DNA of 64,000 bases. Source: Lacrimispora amygdalina. Its GTDB lineage: Bacteria; Bacillota; Clostridia; Lachnospirales; Lachnospiraceae. Every line of letters begins with the position of its first letter. The stretch's first letter is position 1. A model generated the notes under the pieces. The model made no database searches. It was given only the letters and a program-made list of their open reading frames with translations, and was not told the origin of the DNA. The DNA is taken from contig NZ_QOHO01000030.1 of assembly GCF_003432035.1 (NCBI RefSeq), positions 1 through 64,000 of the forward strand, read 5' to 3'. The translations under genes and the position numbers were made by a program. This document shows positions 33,282 to 44,615 of this stretch, one piece after another.

Positions 33282-33341
33282 TTGATTTTTATATAAAATT
33301 ACCATATAATTAGAATCGTGGTTTCTGGTTCAGCCAGAAAC
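33282..33341 (+). promoter_or_regulatory. Promoter and operator of the FadR/GntR gene
   Basis: TTGATT (33282-33287), 17-bp spacer, TATAAT (33305-33310), then an inverted repeat GTTTCTGG / CCAGAAAC (33321-33328 / 33334-33341) over the start of transcription. It differs from the palindrome in front of DUF5692. Confidence 0.65.
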
Positions 33342-33369
33342 TATCGCATAAGAACTGGGGGAATGCGTT

Positions 33370-34074
33370 ATGGAGTTTAAAAAGCTGTGTGCGCCTACAT
33401 TAAAAGAACTGTTTATAAAGGAACTGGAATCTCAGATACTGTCCGGCCGGCTTCCAATCGGGACCAGGCTGCCGCCTGAGCGGGAACTGGCGGCTTCCAT
33501 GCAGATCAGCAGATCCGTTGTCAATGAGGGCGTTATGGCTCTTGCGGAAAAAGGATTTCTTGACATTCGCCAGAGACAGGGGATATTTATCGCAGACTAT
33601 CGGAAAGAAGGCACGCTGGATACCTTTCTGTCTATTATCAATTACAATGGAGGGGTCCTTCGAAAAGATGAAGTACGGTCTATTCTGGAGCTTAGAATTG
33701 CACTTGACACCCTGGCGGTTGAACTTGGCTCCAAAGAGATCACAGATTCAGAACTTTCACAGCTGCGGGGATTTACGGAAGCCATCGGCCGGGCATCCTG
33801 TGCTCATGATGCAGCAGAATCTGCCTTTGCTTTCCATCATCATCTGGCACTGTTTTCTGGAAATACACTTCTTCCTTTGATTTTCCGCTCATTTAAAGTT
33901 CTGACTTATTCTCTTTGGATTCGTTTCTGTGATTTATATGGTATACCGGCTCTATATGAAAACACAAACGAACTGTGTACCATGATTGAAGAACGGGATT
34001 TTAAAGGAGCTGAGGGTTATCTGAAACGGTCTCTGTCAGAAAGCATTGACGGGCACCGGGAAATATATTATTAA
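33370..34074 (+). CDS. GntR-family regulator, FadR/FCD subfamily
   Basis: 234 residues: N-terminal winged helix (LPIGTRLPPERELAASMQIS RSVVNEGVMALAEKG pattern) and all-helical FCD effector domain with possible metal ligands (HDAAESAFAFHHHLALFSGN). Members respond to small carboxylates or sugar acids. Divergent from DUF5692-hypA and the natural candidate to control it. GGGGGAA is the only RBS-like sequence before the ATG. Confidence 0.87.
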   Translation: MEFKKLCAPTLKELFIKELESQILSGRLPIGTRLPPERELAASMQISRSVVNEGVMALAEKGFLDIRQRQGIFIADYRKEGTLDTFLSIINYNGGVLRKDEVRSILELRIALDTLAVELGSKEITDSELSQLRGFTEAIGRASCAHDAAESAFAFHHHLALFSGNTLLPLIFRSFKVLTYSLWIRFCDLYGIPALYENTNELCTMIEERDFKGAEGYLKRSLSESIDGHREIYY

Positions 34075-34085
34075 AAAAACAGGAA

Positions 34086-34129
34086 AAGCCGGTTATATCA
34101 GCTTTAGCAAACACTAATATAACCGGCTT
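34086..34129 (-). terminator. Terminator of the 73-aa membrane protein gene
   Basis: Perfect 13-bp stem AAGCCGGTTATAT / ATATAACCGGCTT, then TTCCTGTTTTTTT on the minus strand. Lies between convergent genes. Confidence 0.8.
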
Positions 34130-34144
34130 CTCATGAAAATCCTT

Positions 34145-34366
34145 TCACCTTTCATCCATGTAGATCTTTAAAAATTCTGCCATGAGCAGGACATAACTGA
34201 ACATGAATACAAAGCCCGCTGCTGCAAGAGGCCATTTCCTCTTTTTCTCCGGTATGGAAAGCCCGATTATCATGCCCACTGCACAAAGACATATCTTTAA
34301 TAATGCAAAATCCCTGATCCTGCACTGCCTGATATACTGGTCTGCACAGTCAATTAACTGTTTCAT
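34145..34366 (-). CDS. Small membrane protein, two predicted TM helices
   Basis: 73 residues. Two hydrophobic helices (about 23-41 and 48-67) separated by EKKRKWP; short N-terminal amphipathic part with two Cys. Resembles small clostridial membrane proteins annotated without function. AAGGAGGCAG before the ATG and its own terminator downstream. I cannot assign a role. Confidence 0.7.
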   Translation of the reverse strand: MKQLIDCADQYIRQCRIRDFALLKICLCAVGMIIGLSIPEKKRKWPLAAAGFVFMFSYVLLMAEFLKIYMDER

Positions 34367-34423
34367 CTGTCTGCCTCCTTCTTTCTTAATCTTTCGTGAT
34401 TAGTATATACCTATTGATTTTTT

Positions 34424-35383
34424 TTATTTAGGCGGATTGCAAAAGGTTAAAATCTGCTTAACGTCAATACCCATGTCACGGAAACCGGACCACAAAAATT
34501 CAATCCTGCATATCCTGATTCTGATTAAATGAAGTTTAGACGGAAATTTCATCACATTCTCATATTTTAAATTTCTCATATCCAGAAAATCACGGTATTC
34601 CTGGCTCCCCGTTTCTATTATTTCAGCCGTACCTTTGATCTGCATTCCTCTTAACCGGTTCATTCCCTGGAATTCATTAAAAACAGCTACGGAGACATTG
34701 GGATTGAGCAGAATATTCGCAAACTTCTCGCCCCCCTCGCTTAAAATAAATAAAAAACCATTCTTATACCGGTATTCGACAGGGGTAGCACGGATTCGGT
34801 TCCCATACCCGGTCGATAAGGAACAGGTGTCGTGGTTTAACAAAAACTCTTCACAGAATTCAAGGATTTTTTTTTCATCCATTGCTATAACAGGTGTGTC
34901 CTTCCATTCCTTTATTCCCAGCAGCGTCTCAATATACCATTCCTGATCAAAGCAAAGGTAATCCTGTTCCTTCAGACCTGCTGATTGAAAAAATGCCGCT
35001 GTCTCTTTTCTGTCTTCGTTATTCAGCCGGCTTAAAACCAGGTTTCCGGCGACTGCGTCCTGAAATACCACGCAGCTTCCAAGAAGTTCACTCACCGGCT
35101 TCAGATACTTCTTTGCATATTCTCTGGCAAGACATGTACAAAAGAGTACTATTTTTTTGGTTTTCAGCCATTCCAGATTATTTTTAATGCATAGAACGGC
35201 CTCCTGTTCCAGCTTTTCATGATAAACAGGCACCAGCAAAACAACAAGATCCCATTGCTGTCCGTTCTCTTGAAACTCCGATAAACGCATGCATTTTCCA
35301 GGTCCCAATACGAGTGCCGCCTGCTCTGCAGCCATTTTTGTAAACCCATATCTGCTCTCATATAAAACCAGAGTATTCTTCAC
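34424..35383 (-). CDS. Flavodoxin - PPOX fusion protein
   Basis: 319 residues. The first ~165 form a flavodoxin-like domain (TLVLYESRYGFTKMAAEQAA, VVLLVPVYHEKLEQEA), and the last ~125 a pyridoxamine-phosphate-oxidase-like split barrel (CSLSTGYGNRIRATPVEYRY, GMNRLRGMQIKGTAEI). Both halves can bind FMN, so an intramolecular electron relay to an unknown acceptor is plausible. Divergent from a diguanylate cyclase. Confidence 0.85.
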   Translation of the reverse strand: MKNTLVLYESRYGFTKMAAEQAALVLGPGKCMRLSEFQENGQQWDLVVLLVPVYHEKLEQEAVLCIKNNLEWLKTKKIVLFCTCLAREYAKKYLKPVSELLGSCVVFQDAVAGNLVLSRLNNEDRKETAAFFQSAGLKEQDYLCFDQEWYIETLLGIKEWKDTPVIAMDEKKILEFCEEFLLNHDTCSLSTGYGNRIRATPVEYRYKNGFLFILSEGGEKFANILLNPNVSVAVFNEFQGMNRLRGMQIKGTAEIIETGSQEYRDFLDMRNLKYENVMKFPSKLHLIRIRICRIEFLWSGFRDMGIDVKQILTFCNPPK

Positions 35384-35464
35384 ACTTTCACCTCCCCTGT
35401 TTCATTCATATGCCGGTGCTTAAAATTTTAGAATTTAAGAACCTTTTATTAAGTATACATCCTG

Positions 35465-35493
35465 TTGCTTTTTATAATAAAACATATTAGAAT
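35465..35493 (+). promoter_or_regulatory. Promoter of the diguanylate cyclase gene
   Basis: TTGCTT (35465-35470), 17-bp spacer, TAGAAT (35488-35493), 33 bp before the start codon. Confidence 0.5.
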
Positions 35494-35525
35494 TGGTTTA
35501 ATCAATTCAGTTGGAGGCAGCAGCT

Positions 35526-37442
35526 ATGGTTCTGGATATTCCCACTATTTCTATAGTTTATTTTTATATCAGTTTCATACACGTTCTCATTATGCTGTTT
35601 GTTTTCCGTATTATTAAAAATTATCCGGGGATGAATTGCATACTTTTCAGCTGTGTTTCTTCCTCTTTAAGTGGATTTCTTTATGCATTGAAGTATGTTT
35701 CTGATTATGGAAGCGTATTGGTATTCGTTTCCACTGTTTTCTTTTATTTCTCCATATTGGGATTAAACATCGGATTTTCCAAATTTCTTGATTTGCCTGT
35801 GGCTAAAAAGATACTGCTGGCATTAACCATTCTGTTTTTTGCCGGTTATTTCTGGTTTTCCTTTGTATATGGAAACAAAAGCTACCGGATCATTGTATTT
35901 TGCCTGATTTTCGGAATTGTTTCATTTCTCAATGCAGAAATATTAAACAATCATACCATTGATTCAGTACGTCCGGCTACCCGGCTCATCACCGCAGCCT
36001 GCATTCCTTACGGAACCTTTTACATCATTCAGGCTTTGTTTACTTTCTATAAAGAGACACAAAACTATAACATTAGTACCTCCTTTTACTTTATGAGCTA
36101 TTTTCTCTCCATTGCCAGCATCCTTTTATGGAACTATTGCTTCATCATCATGACTGTCCAGCGGGAGCATGCGGATAAAACGCTTGCAGAAGAACGGTTT
36201 CGCCTCATATTTGAGACAATCCCCGATACCGTATTTATTTCTGAGTATCCTACAGGAAAAATAATAGATGTAAATGAGACCTATACAATATTAACCGGCT
36301 ATACAAAAGAGGAATCTCTGGGTAAAACCACTCTTGATTTAAAATTCTGGAAAAACCCCGGTGAAAGAGACCTTTTTTTTAAGATCATTGAGAAAGAGGG
36401 CGTCTGCAAAAACCTGGAGATCACCATTCTCAACAAAGAAAGAAAGGAATTAAATGCCCTGATATCATCACAGACCACTCAGGTTGAGAACAGTACTTAT
36501 ATCATCAGTGTAATCCGGGACATTACATCAAATAAGGCGTTGACGCTGAAGCTGAAAAAAAGCGAGGATACCTTTCAGGCAATTATGGAACAAAGTCCTA
36601 TGTCATTTATACTTACCAATACCTCGGGAGAGATTGAATATGCAAATCCAACCTTTTTGAAGCTTATGGGATATGAATTGCAGGAAGTACTGGGGAAGAA
36701 TCCAAGAATCTTAAAATCCGGTTATCACAACAGGGAATTTTATCATAATTTATGGAGTACCATTCTTTCAGGAAGACAATGGAGCAGTGAAATCGTAAAT
36801 AAGAAAAAGAACGGTGATTTAATCTGGGAAAATATAATTCTTACTCCTATTCTGAACGAAGAAGGCAGAATCATTCAGTTTCTATCCACTCTGGAAGATA
36901 TATCAGATCGGAAAAGAACGGAGCAGGAGCTTAAAATCCAGGCAAGAACCGATATGCTTACCGGCATCATGAACAGAAGAAGCTTTATGGAAACAGCACA
37001 AAAAAGACTGTTGGATATAAAAGAGCACGAGCACAGCCAGACAGCAGCGTTTCTTATGATTGATATTGACCGGTTTAAAACCATCAACGATACCTTCGGT
37101 CATAACATGGGAGACCGGGCGATCTGTCTGGTAACAGAAGAATGCCAGAAACTCATCAAAGGGCAGGATCTACTGGGGCGGATCGGTGGGGAAGAATTTG
37201 CAGCACTGGCTCTGGATTTTGATGAAGCGCAGATTGTACGGAAAGCTGAAATCTTATGCAGAAGAATTGAGGAGTTAGAATTTTATACGGAAAATCAGGA
37301 AAAAATTCCCCTTCACATCAGCATTGGTGTCACATTCTTCCACCTTGAGACAGATACGCTGGAGAGTCTGATGGAACGTTCCGATATCGCTCTTTATCAG
37401 GCGAAGAATGCGGGAAGAAACAGAATATCCGTAATTTACTGA
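35526..37442 (+). CDS. Membrane diguanylate cyclase with two PAS domains
   Basis: 638 residues from the ATG at 35526, which has TTGGAGG 8 nt upstream. N-terminal sensor of about 6-7 TM helices (to about residue 215), PAS1 (about 225-345), PAS2 (about 350-470) and GGDEF (about 475-638) with an active GGEEF (GRIGGEEFAAL) and typical TGIMNRRSF and DIDRFKTINDTFGH. The product-inhibition I-site RxxD is replaced by KGQD, so feedback by c-di-GMP is probably weak. It makes c-di-GMP in response to an unknown membrane signal. Confidence 0.92.
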   Translation: MVLDIPTISIVYFYISFIHVLIMLFVFRIIKNYPGMNCILFSCVSSSLSGFLYALKYVSDYGSVLVFVSTVFFYFSILGLNIGFSKFLDLPVAKKILLALTILFFAGYFWFSFVYGNKSYRIIVFCLIFGIVSFLNAEILNNHTIDSVRPATRLITAACIPYGTFYIIQALFTFYKETQNYNISTSFYFMSYFLSIASILLWNYCFIIMTVQREHADKTLAEERFRLIFETIPDTVFISEYPTGKIIDVNETYTILTGYTKEESLGKTTLDLKFWKNPGERDLFFKIIEKEGVCKNLEITILNKERKELNALISSQTTQVENSTYIISVIRDITSNKALTLKLKKSEDTFQAIMEQSPMSFILTNTSGEIEYANPTFLKLMGYELQEVLGKNPRILKSGYHNREFYHNLWSTILSGRQWSSEIVNKKKNGDLIWENIILTPILNEEGRIIQFLSTLEDISDRKRTEQELKIQARTDMLTGIMNRRSFMETAQKRLLDIKEHEHSQTAAFLMIDIDRFKTINDTFGHNMGDRAICLVTEECQKLIKGQDLLGRIGGEEFAALALDFDEAQIVRKAEILCRRIEELEFYTENQEKIPLHISIGVTFFHLETDTLESLMERSDIALYQAKNAGRNRISVIY

Positions 37443-37452
37443 ATAAAAAATC

Positions 37453-37480
37453 GTGCCTGGGTTAAATTACGCCCAGGCAC
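37453..37480. terminator. Bidirectional terminator between DGC and bglA
   Basis: GTGCCTGGG (37453-37461) / CCCAGGCAC (37472-37480), then AGCTTTTTTATT on plus and GATTTTTTATTC on minus. Textbook shape for two convergent genes. Confidence 0.88.
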
Positions 37481-37487
37481 AGCTTTT

Positions 37488-40863
<3,376 letters not shown>

Positions 40864-40887
40864 TTATATTTCAGCAAGGTTTCATCC

Positions 40888-42159
40888 TTACTGTTTTTTC
40901 TGACTGTAAACCCAGTCCATGATTTCTCTGCTTCGGAATGCAGGAACCCAGGAACTATGGTATATCATCTGCCCCGCCTGTTTCATTTCTTCATCGCCAT
41001 ACATTGTGATCTTATTATTTTGGGCTCCCTGATCCTTTAAAACCTGATATAAAATTTTGGATGTATAGCTGGTGCATACCGGATCATTCTCCGCCTGGAC
41101 AAACCATATGGGGACACCGGTTATATTGTAATGACTCATTAAATCAGAGATATCCCGGTAACACTTCTGATAATCCTGATCGTTCAGTGCCAGACTGCCG
41201 TTAAATTTATAGGCAAGCCCATAAGTCTGGGAAATGGGAATTAATGTGTCCTTCGCGCAGATGGGAAGGGCGGCTGCGAAGAAGTCTGGATACTGCATGA
41301 CAAAACGCAGTACTGCTCCTCCTCCAGACGATGCTCCGCTGATATAAACCCGCCTTGAATCGATCTTTCCTTTATTAATCAGATCCTGAATAAATTCATA
41401 AATTACCACATTATAATCCTGCATCATCTTAAGCTGGTCCGGTTTATCCGATATTCCAAAGCTGTAGTTTTCCGGGAACTGAAAAGAAAGAACTGCGGTC
41501 TGGTATCCGTCTTCTATCCATGAAACTGCTCCCCTGTTATTTAAAATATTGGCACCTTCAAAGGATGTTGCAAGGACTTCTCCTCCTCCGTGCTCCCACA
41601 GCATAAGAGGTACTTTCGATGTACCGGCTGGCATATAAAGCCAATACGGCAGTTCAATACCGTTGCTCCCTGTAAACGTACCTTTTTCAAAATCATCAGC
41701 GGTTCTTGTCTTTACCAGGCAGGAATCCCCTTTTTTTAAATCCAGCACATCTACTGTGCTGTCAACTGCGAAGTCATAATGTGTGGACTGCATCTTTTCA
41801 TTGTATACTGTTTTTCCAAGATACCGAAATGCATCCACATACAGTTTTACATTGTTCCCCATGATTTTTATATCATTTACTTTATAACTGTCACTTCCGA
41901 CTGTTATTCTGAAATCCTCTGGTGCGATGCTTCCAAGTTCTTTGATATCCTTCAGCAGATAGGTAATGGACTCTACCTCCTGGCCATCATTTCCTGCGTA
42001 TGTATGAAGAGTGACGTTTTCTACAGTAACCCCCTGACCGCGGCCTGTACTGGCTGCCGTTACAGTTTCTGCTTTTGCCTGTGCGGTGAATGCCGTATTG
42101 CCAAGCAGCAGAGCCATAGACAGCAGCAGACAGCTTTTCGTACATTTAACCTTTTTCAT
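40888..42159 (-). CDS. Secreted esterase with Ig-like N-terminal domain
   Basis: 423 residues from the ATG at 42159 (GGGGAGG 6 nt upstream). Signal peptide (about 1-30; LLLSMALLLGNTAFTAQAKA), an Ig-like domain (about 38-140), then an alpha/beta hydrolase of the PHB-depolymerase/EstA type with nucleophile in ISGASSGGGA, an Asp in AENDPVC and a His near MIYHSSW. Probably removes acyl groups from plant glycosides or hemicellulose outside the cell, before uptake by BglP. First gene of the beta-glucoside operon. Confidence 0.84.
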   Translation of the reverse strand: MKKVKCTKSCLLLSMALLLGNTAFTAQAKAETVTAASTGRGQGVTVENVTLHTYAGNDGQEVESITYLLKDIKELGSIAPEDFRITVGSDSYKVNDIKIMGNNVKLYVDAFRYLGKTVYNEKMQSTHYDFAVDSTVDVLDLKKGDSCLVKTRTADDFEKGTFTGSNGIELPYWLYMPAGTSKVPLMLWEHGGGEVLATSFEGANILNNRGAVSWIEDGYQTAVLSFQFPENYSFGISDKPDQLKMMQDYNVVIYEFIQDLINKGKIDSRRVYISGASSGGGAVLRFVMQYPDFFAAALPICAKDTLIPISQTYGLAYKFNGSLALNDQDYQKCYRDISDLMSHYNITGVPIWFVQAENDPVCTSYTSKILYQVLKDQGAQNNKITMYGDEEMKQAGQMIYHSSWVPAFRSREIMDWVYSQKKQ

Positions 42160-42199
42160 GTTTTTCCTCCCCAATTATAAAAGAATGTATAATCCCCAT

Positions 42200-42261
42200 A
42201 AAAACAAAAAGACTGATCATACCTACACTTTGCTTAAGCAAACATGTAAATATCACCAGTC
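42200..42261 (-). terminator. Leader terminator overlapping the RAT
   Basis: Minus-strand hairpin with base GACTG (42257-42261) / CAGTC (42211-42215), internal A/T pairs and apex TTTGCTTAAGCAAA (42229-42242), then TTTTTGTTTTT. Its 5' arm lies within the antiterminator element, so the two folds exclude each other. Confidence 0.75.
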
Positions 42262-42291
42262 ATGCCTGTATCTGCTGATACAGTAACACCC
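42256..42291 (-). promoter_or_regulatory. BglG/LicT-type ribonucleic antiterminator (RAT)
   Basis: Read on the minus strand, the element has GGTGTTACTG at its 5' side and CAGGCATGAC at its 3' side, joined by TATCAGCAGATA. It matches the RAT pattern of bgl/lic leaders (GGATTGTTACTG and GCAGGCAAAACC arms). It sits about 100 nt before the esterase gene and overlaps the next terminator. A BglG-family protein with a CAT RNA-binding domain is required but not in the window. Confidence 0.72.
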
Positions 42292-42310
42292 AGTTATTCA
42301 TTTTTTATCT

Positions 42311-42371
42311 AATATAACAATCACCCTTTAATTGTTAAGTAAATATTACCATATTTTTCCATATGTGTAAA
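42311..42371 (-). promoter_or_regulatory. Promoter(s) of the esterase-bglP-bglA operon
   Basis: Two candidates on the minus strand: TTTACA (42366-42371) / 17 bp / TAATAT (42343-42348), and TTAACA (42333-42338) / 16 bp / TATATT (42311-42316). The second would start transcription only a few bases before the RAT. Confidence 0.5.
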
Positions 42372-42390
42372 GACTTTTTGTATATTTTTA

Positions 42391-43260
42391 TCAACTAAAA
42401 AGCAGGCTCTTAACCCCTTCCACAGGCATCTCCTGTCCTGTATAGAGTTTAAAGGCTGCAGCTCCCTGCCAGACAAGCATACCCTGCCCATTGATACAGA
42501 TACAGCCCGCTTCTTTGGCTTCTCTCAGCATCTTTGTCTCCTTGGGATTATAAACCGCATCTGTGACAACCAGACCGGGGCGGAACATGGTTACATCTTT
42601 TACCACACTATCGTTATCCATAGGTTTCATGCCTACGATGGTTGCATTGGCGAAAATGTCACTGGTTTTCATTTCTTCTCTCATCGTTTCCATATCTGTA
42701 ATATCAAATACATTCACGATACAGCCCGGTTTTTCCTGTCTGATCTTCTCAGCCGTCTCCAGGGTTCTCTCAAAAAACGCATCCTTGATATTGAAAATGG
42801 AAATTTCTCTTGCTCCTTCTAACGCGCACTGCACCTGTATTGCTGTCGCTGCACCGCCTCCGCCGCATATGGTGATCTTTTTCTCCTTAATTTCAACACC
42901 ATGATCCCTTAAGTTATCCACGAATCCCTGCCCATCTGTCATATGTCCGGTGAGCTTTCCGTTTTCATTAACAATGGTGTTGACCGCACCTGTAATGCGG
43001 GCTGCGTCTGACAGTTCATCCATGTATTTGAGCGCTTCTGTCTTGCAGGGCATGGTCACGTTGCAGCCTCTCATACGCAGGGTTTTTACGGCTTCAATCG
43101 CCTTTTCCACCTCTTCTACGGTGACATCAAAAGCGAGATATGCATAATCCAGTCCCAGCTTTTCAAAGCTGTAATTATACATGGCGGGGGAACCGGAATG
43201 TCCTACCGGTGATCCAATCAGAGCCATTAAACCTGTTCTTCCAGAAATTCTCTTTTCCAT
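42391..43260 (-). CDS. aroE: Shikimate dehydrogenase
   Basis: 289 residues from the ATG at 43260 (GAGGAG 7 nt upstream). N-terminal ALIGSPVGHSGSPAMYN and the catalytic Lys/Asp region NVTMPCKTEAL with TDGQGF; NAD(P) motif GGGGAATAIQ and C-terminal GQGMLVWQGAAAF. Reduces 3-dehydroshikimate. Biosynthetic step plausible, but some clostridial homologues are quinate/shikimate dehydrogenases of catabolism. Transcribed alone. Confidence 0.92.
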   Translation of the reverse strand: MEKRISGRTGLMALIGSPVGHSGSPAMYNYSFEKLGLDYAYLAFDVTVEEVEKAIEAVKTLRMRGCNVTMPCKTEALKYMDELSDAARITGAVNTIVNENGKLTGHMTDGQGFVDNLRDHGVEIKEKKITICGGGGAATAIQVQCALEGAREISIFNIKDAFFERTLETAEKIRQEKPGCIVNVFDITDMETMREEMKTSDIFANATIVGMKPMDNDSVVKDVTMFRPGLVVTDAVYNPKETKMLREAKEAGCICINGQGMLVWQGAAAFKLYTGQEMPVEGVKSLLFS

Positions 43261-43374
43261 ATTTGTTCTCCTCATTATCAGATCGTTTAAGCTTCTTTAA
43301 CCGATAACATAACATTTCTTTTACCAGGTTGTCAACATCTAACCAATGCATATCTCCTACTTAGCCCTCATTTT

Positions 43375-43612
43375 TTACATTGATGCCAGCTTCTCTATTC
43401 CCTTTTGCAGATCCGAGACAAAGCAAAAGTCTGAACCACAATTGCTTTCATAGATAAAATCCTTAAGGGGCTTGCTGGTATAAACGGAAAAATCACCGAT
43501 TACCGCCATCTTCACACCGTAATTTACATATTTTTGTAAGATCTCCCCTGCAAGGCAAGTGCTTAAACGAAAGAAATCTTCTGTAATGGCTTGACTGTTT
43601 CTATCTTCATTC
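43375..43612 (-). pseudogene. 5'-truncated DUF4180 gene
   Basis: On the minus strand a frame ending TAA at 43375-43377 encodes AITEDFFRLSTCLAGEILQK, then YVNYGVKMAVIGDFSVYTSK, PLKDFIYESN and DLQKGIEKLASM, the C-terminal half of DUF4180 proteins. The frame runs into the end of the alpha/beta hydrolase gene with no start codon and no N-terminal half. It is the only content of the 331-bp gap 43276-43606. A short product from the internal ATG (MAVIGDF) cannot be excluded. Confidence 0.7.
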
Positions 43613-44461
43613 CTTTTTATCTCCTCTTAAAAAACTTATTATCTCGTCAGATAACCTGGTTATAGAATGCCCTTCACCAGGTAAAACATTAATATCTGAA
43701 TGGGGAAGCAGTTTATGAAGCCTGTACGCAGTTTCATCAGAATGAAGCATAATATCTTTTCCTCCCGCAAATAGGGCCACAGGCATGGAAAGTCTTTTAA
43801 TTTCATCATCCCGAAAGATTGGTATCTCTTCCATTCTATAGCGGAATCCTTTCTTAATAAGCTTCTGAAGTTCCAGCATTCTTTCTGGTAGTTTTCTGCC
43901 CCCGTTTATTTTTAAATACAGCTTCTCCGTTCCCTTCTCTCCAAAAAGTCCATAATAAAGCGCAATGAAGAGAAAGGATTTTTTTGCCGGACTAATTCCG
44001 GAAGGTGCTATTAAAACCAGCTTTTCTACACGCTCCGGATAATGGAGGGAAAACTTCAGAGCCAGCCAGGCTCCCAGAGAGATGCCAATCAATACTGACT
44101 TTTCTATTTGAAGTGAATTCAGAACATCCAGAAGCCAGAGTGCATACGCCTTGCTCTTAAGCGGCAGCTGTCTTTCATTGCTTTTTCCCGGTTCTCCTGG
44201 AATGTCCGCAGCATATACCCGGTATTCGTTTGCATAGTTTTTTATTTCTTCCAGCCACATGGCGGAATTCATCCCTGTGCCATGCAGCAGAATCAAAGGC
44301 GGACATTCCTTATGACCTGCAGTAATTAAATGGGTTTCTCCAAAACGGGTCTCAACCATCTGCTCTTCATGAGGAAATTTCCACTGTTCTAAAAATGAAT
44401 CATACATATCTAAAATATCTTTTTTCCTTTCCTTATTGCGAAATCCGCTCTTTGCTTTCAT
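43607..44461 (-). CDS. Alpha/beta hydrolase
   Basis: 284 residues. Oxyanion motif LILLHGTGMNSAMW, nucleophile elbow IGISLGAW, Asp in FAGGKDIML, His in GEGHSITRL: a complete catalytic triad. Cytoplasmic; substrate unknown (esterase, lactonase or C-C hydrolase). The last bases overlap the DUF4180 remnant, suggesting these once formed an operon whose second gene decayed. GAAGGAG before the start. Confidence 0.87.
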   Translation of the reverse strand: MKAKSGFRNKERKKDILDMYDSFLEQWKFPHEEQMVETRFGETHLITAGHKECPPLILLHGTGMNSAMWLEEIKNYANEYRVYAADIPGEPGKSNERQLPLKSKAYALWLLDVLNSLQIEKSVLIGISLGAWLALKFSLHYPERVEKLVLIAPSGISPAKKSFLFIALYYGLFGEKGTEKLYLKINGGRKLPERMLELQKLIKKGFRYRMEEIPIFRDDEIKRLSMPVALFAGGKDIMLHSDETAYRLHKLLPHSDINVLPGEGHSITRLSDEIISFLRGDKKE

Positions 44462-44558
44462 ATCATTCTCCTTCCTCCTCAGCCAGCAAGCCTATGGAAT
44501 TTCATTCCTGTCAGAAAGAATAGTATTCCCATAAAGAAAAACACAAATACTTTTACAA

Positions 44559-44601
44559 CAAAAAAATGCAGCCTCCGCCGAAATATCCCGCAGTGACTGC
44601 A
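44559..44601 (-). terminator. Terminator of the GH95 gene
   Basis: TGCAGCC (44567-44573) / TGACTGCA (44594-44601), one wobble and inner G-C pairs, then TTTTTTTG on the minus strand. Confidence 0.65.
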
Positions 44602-44615
44602 CCTCATTCATAACT

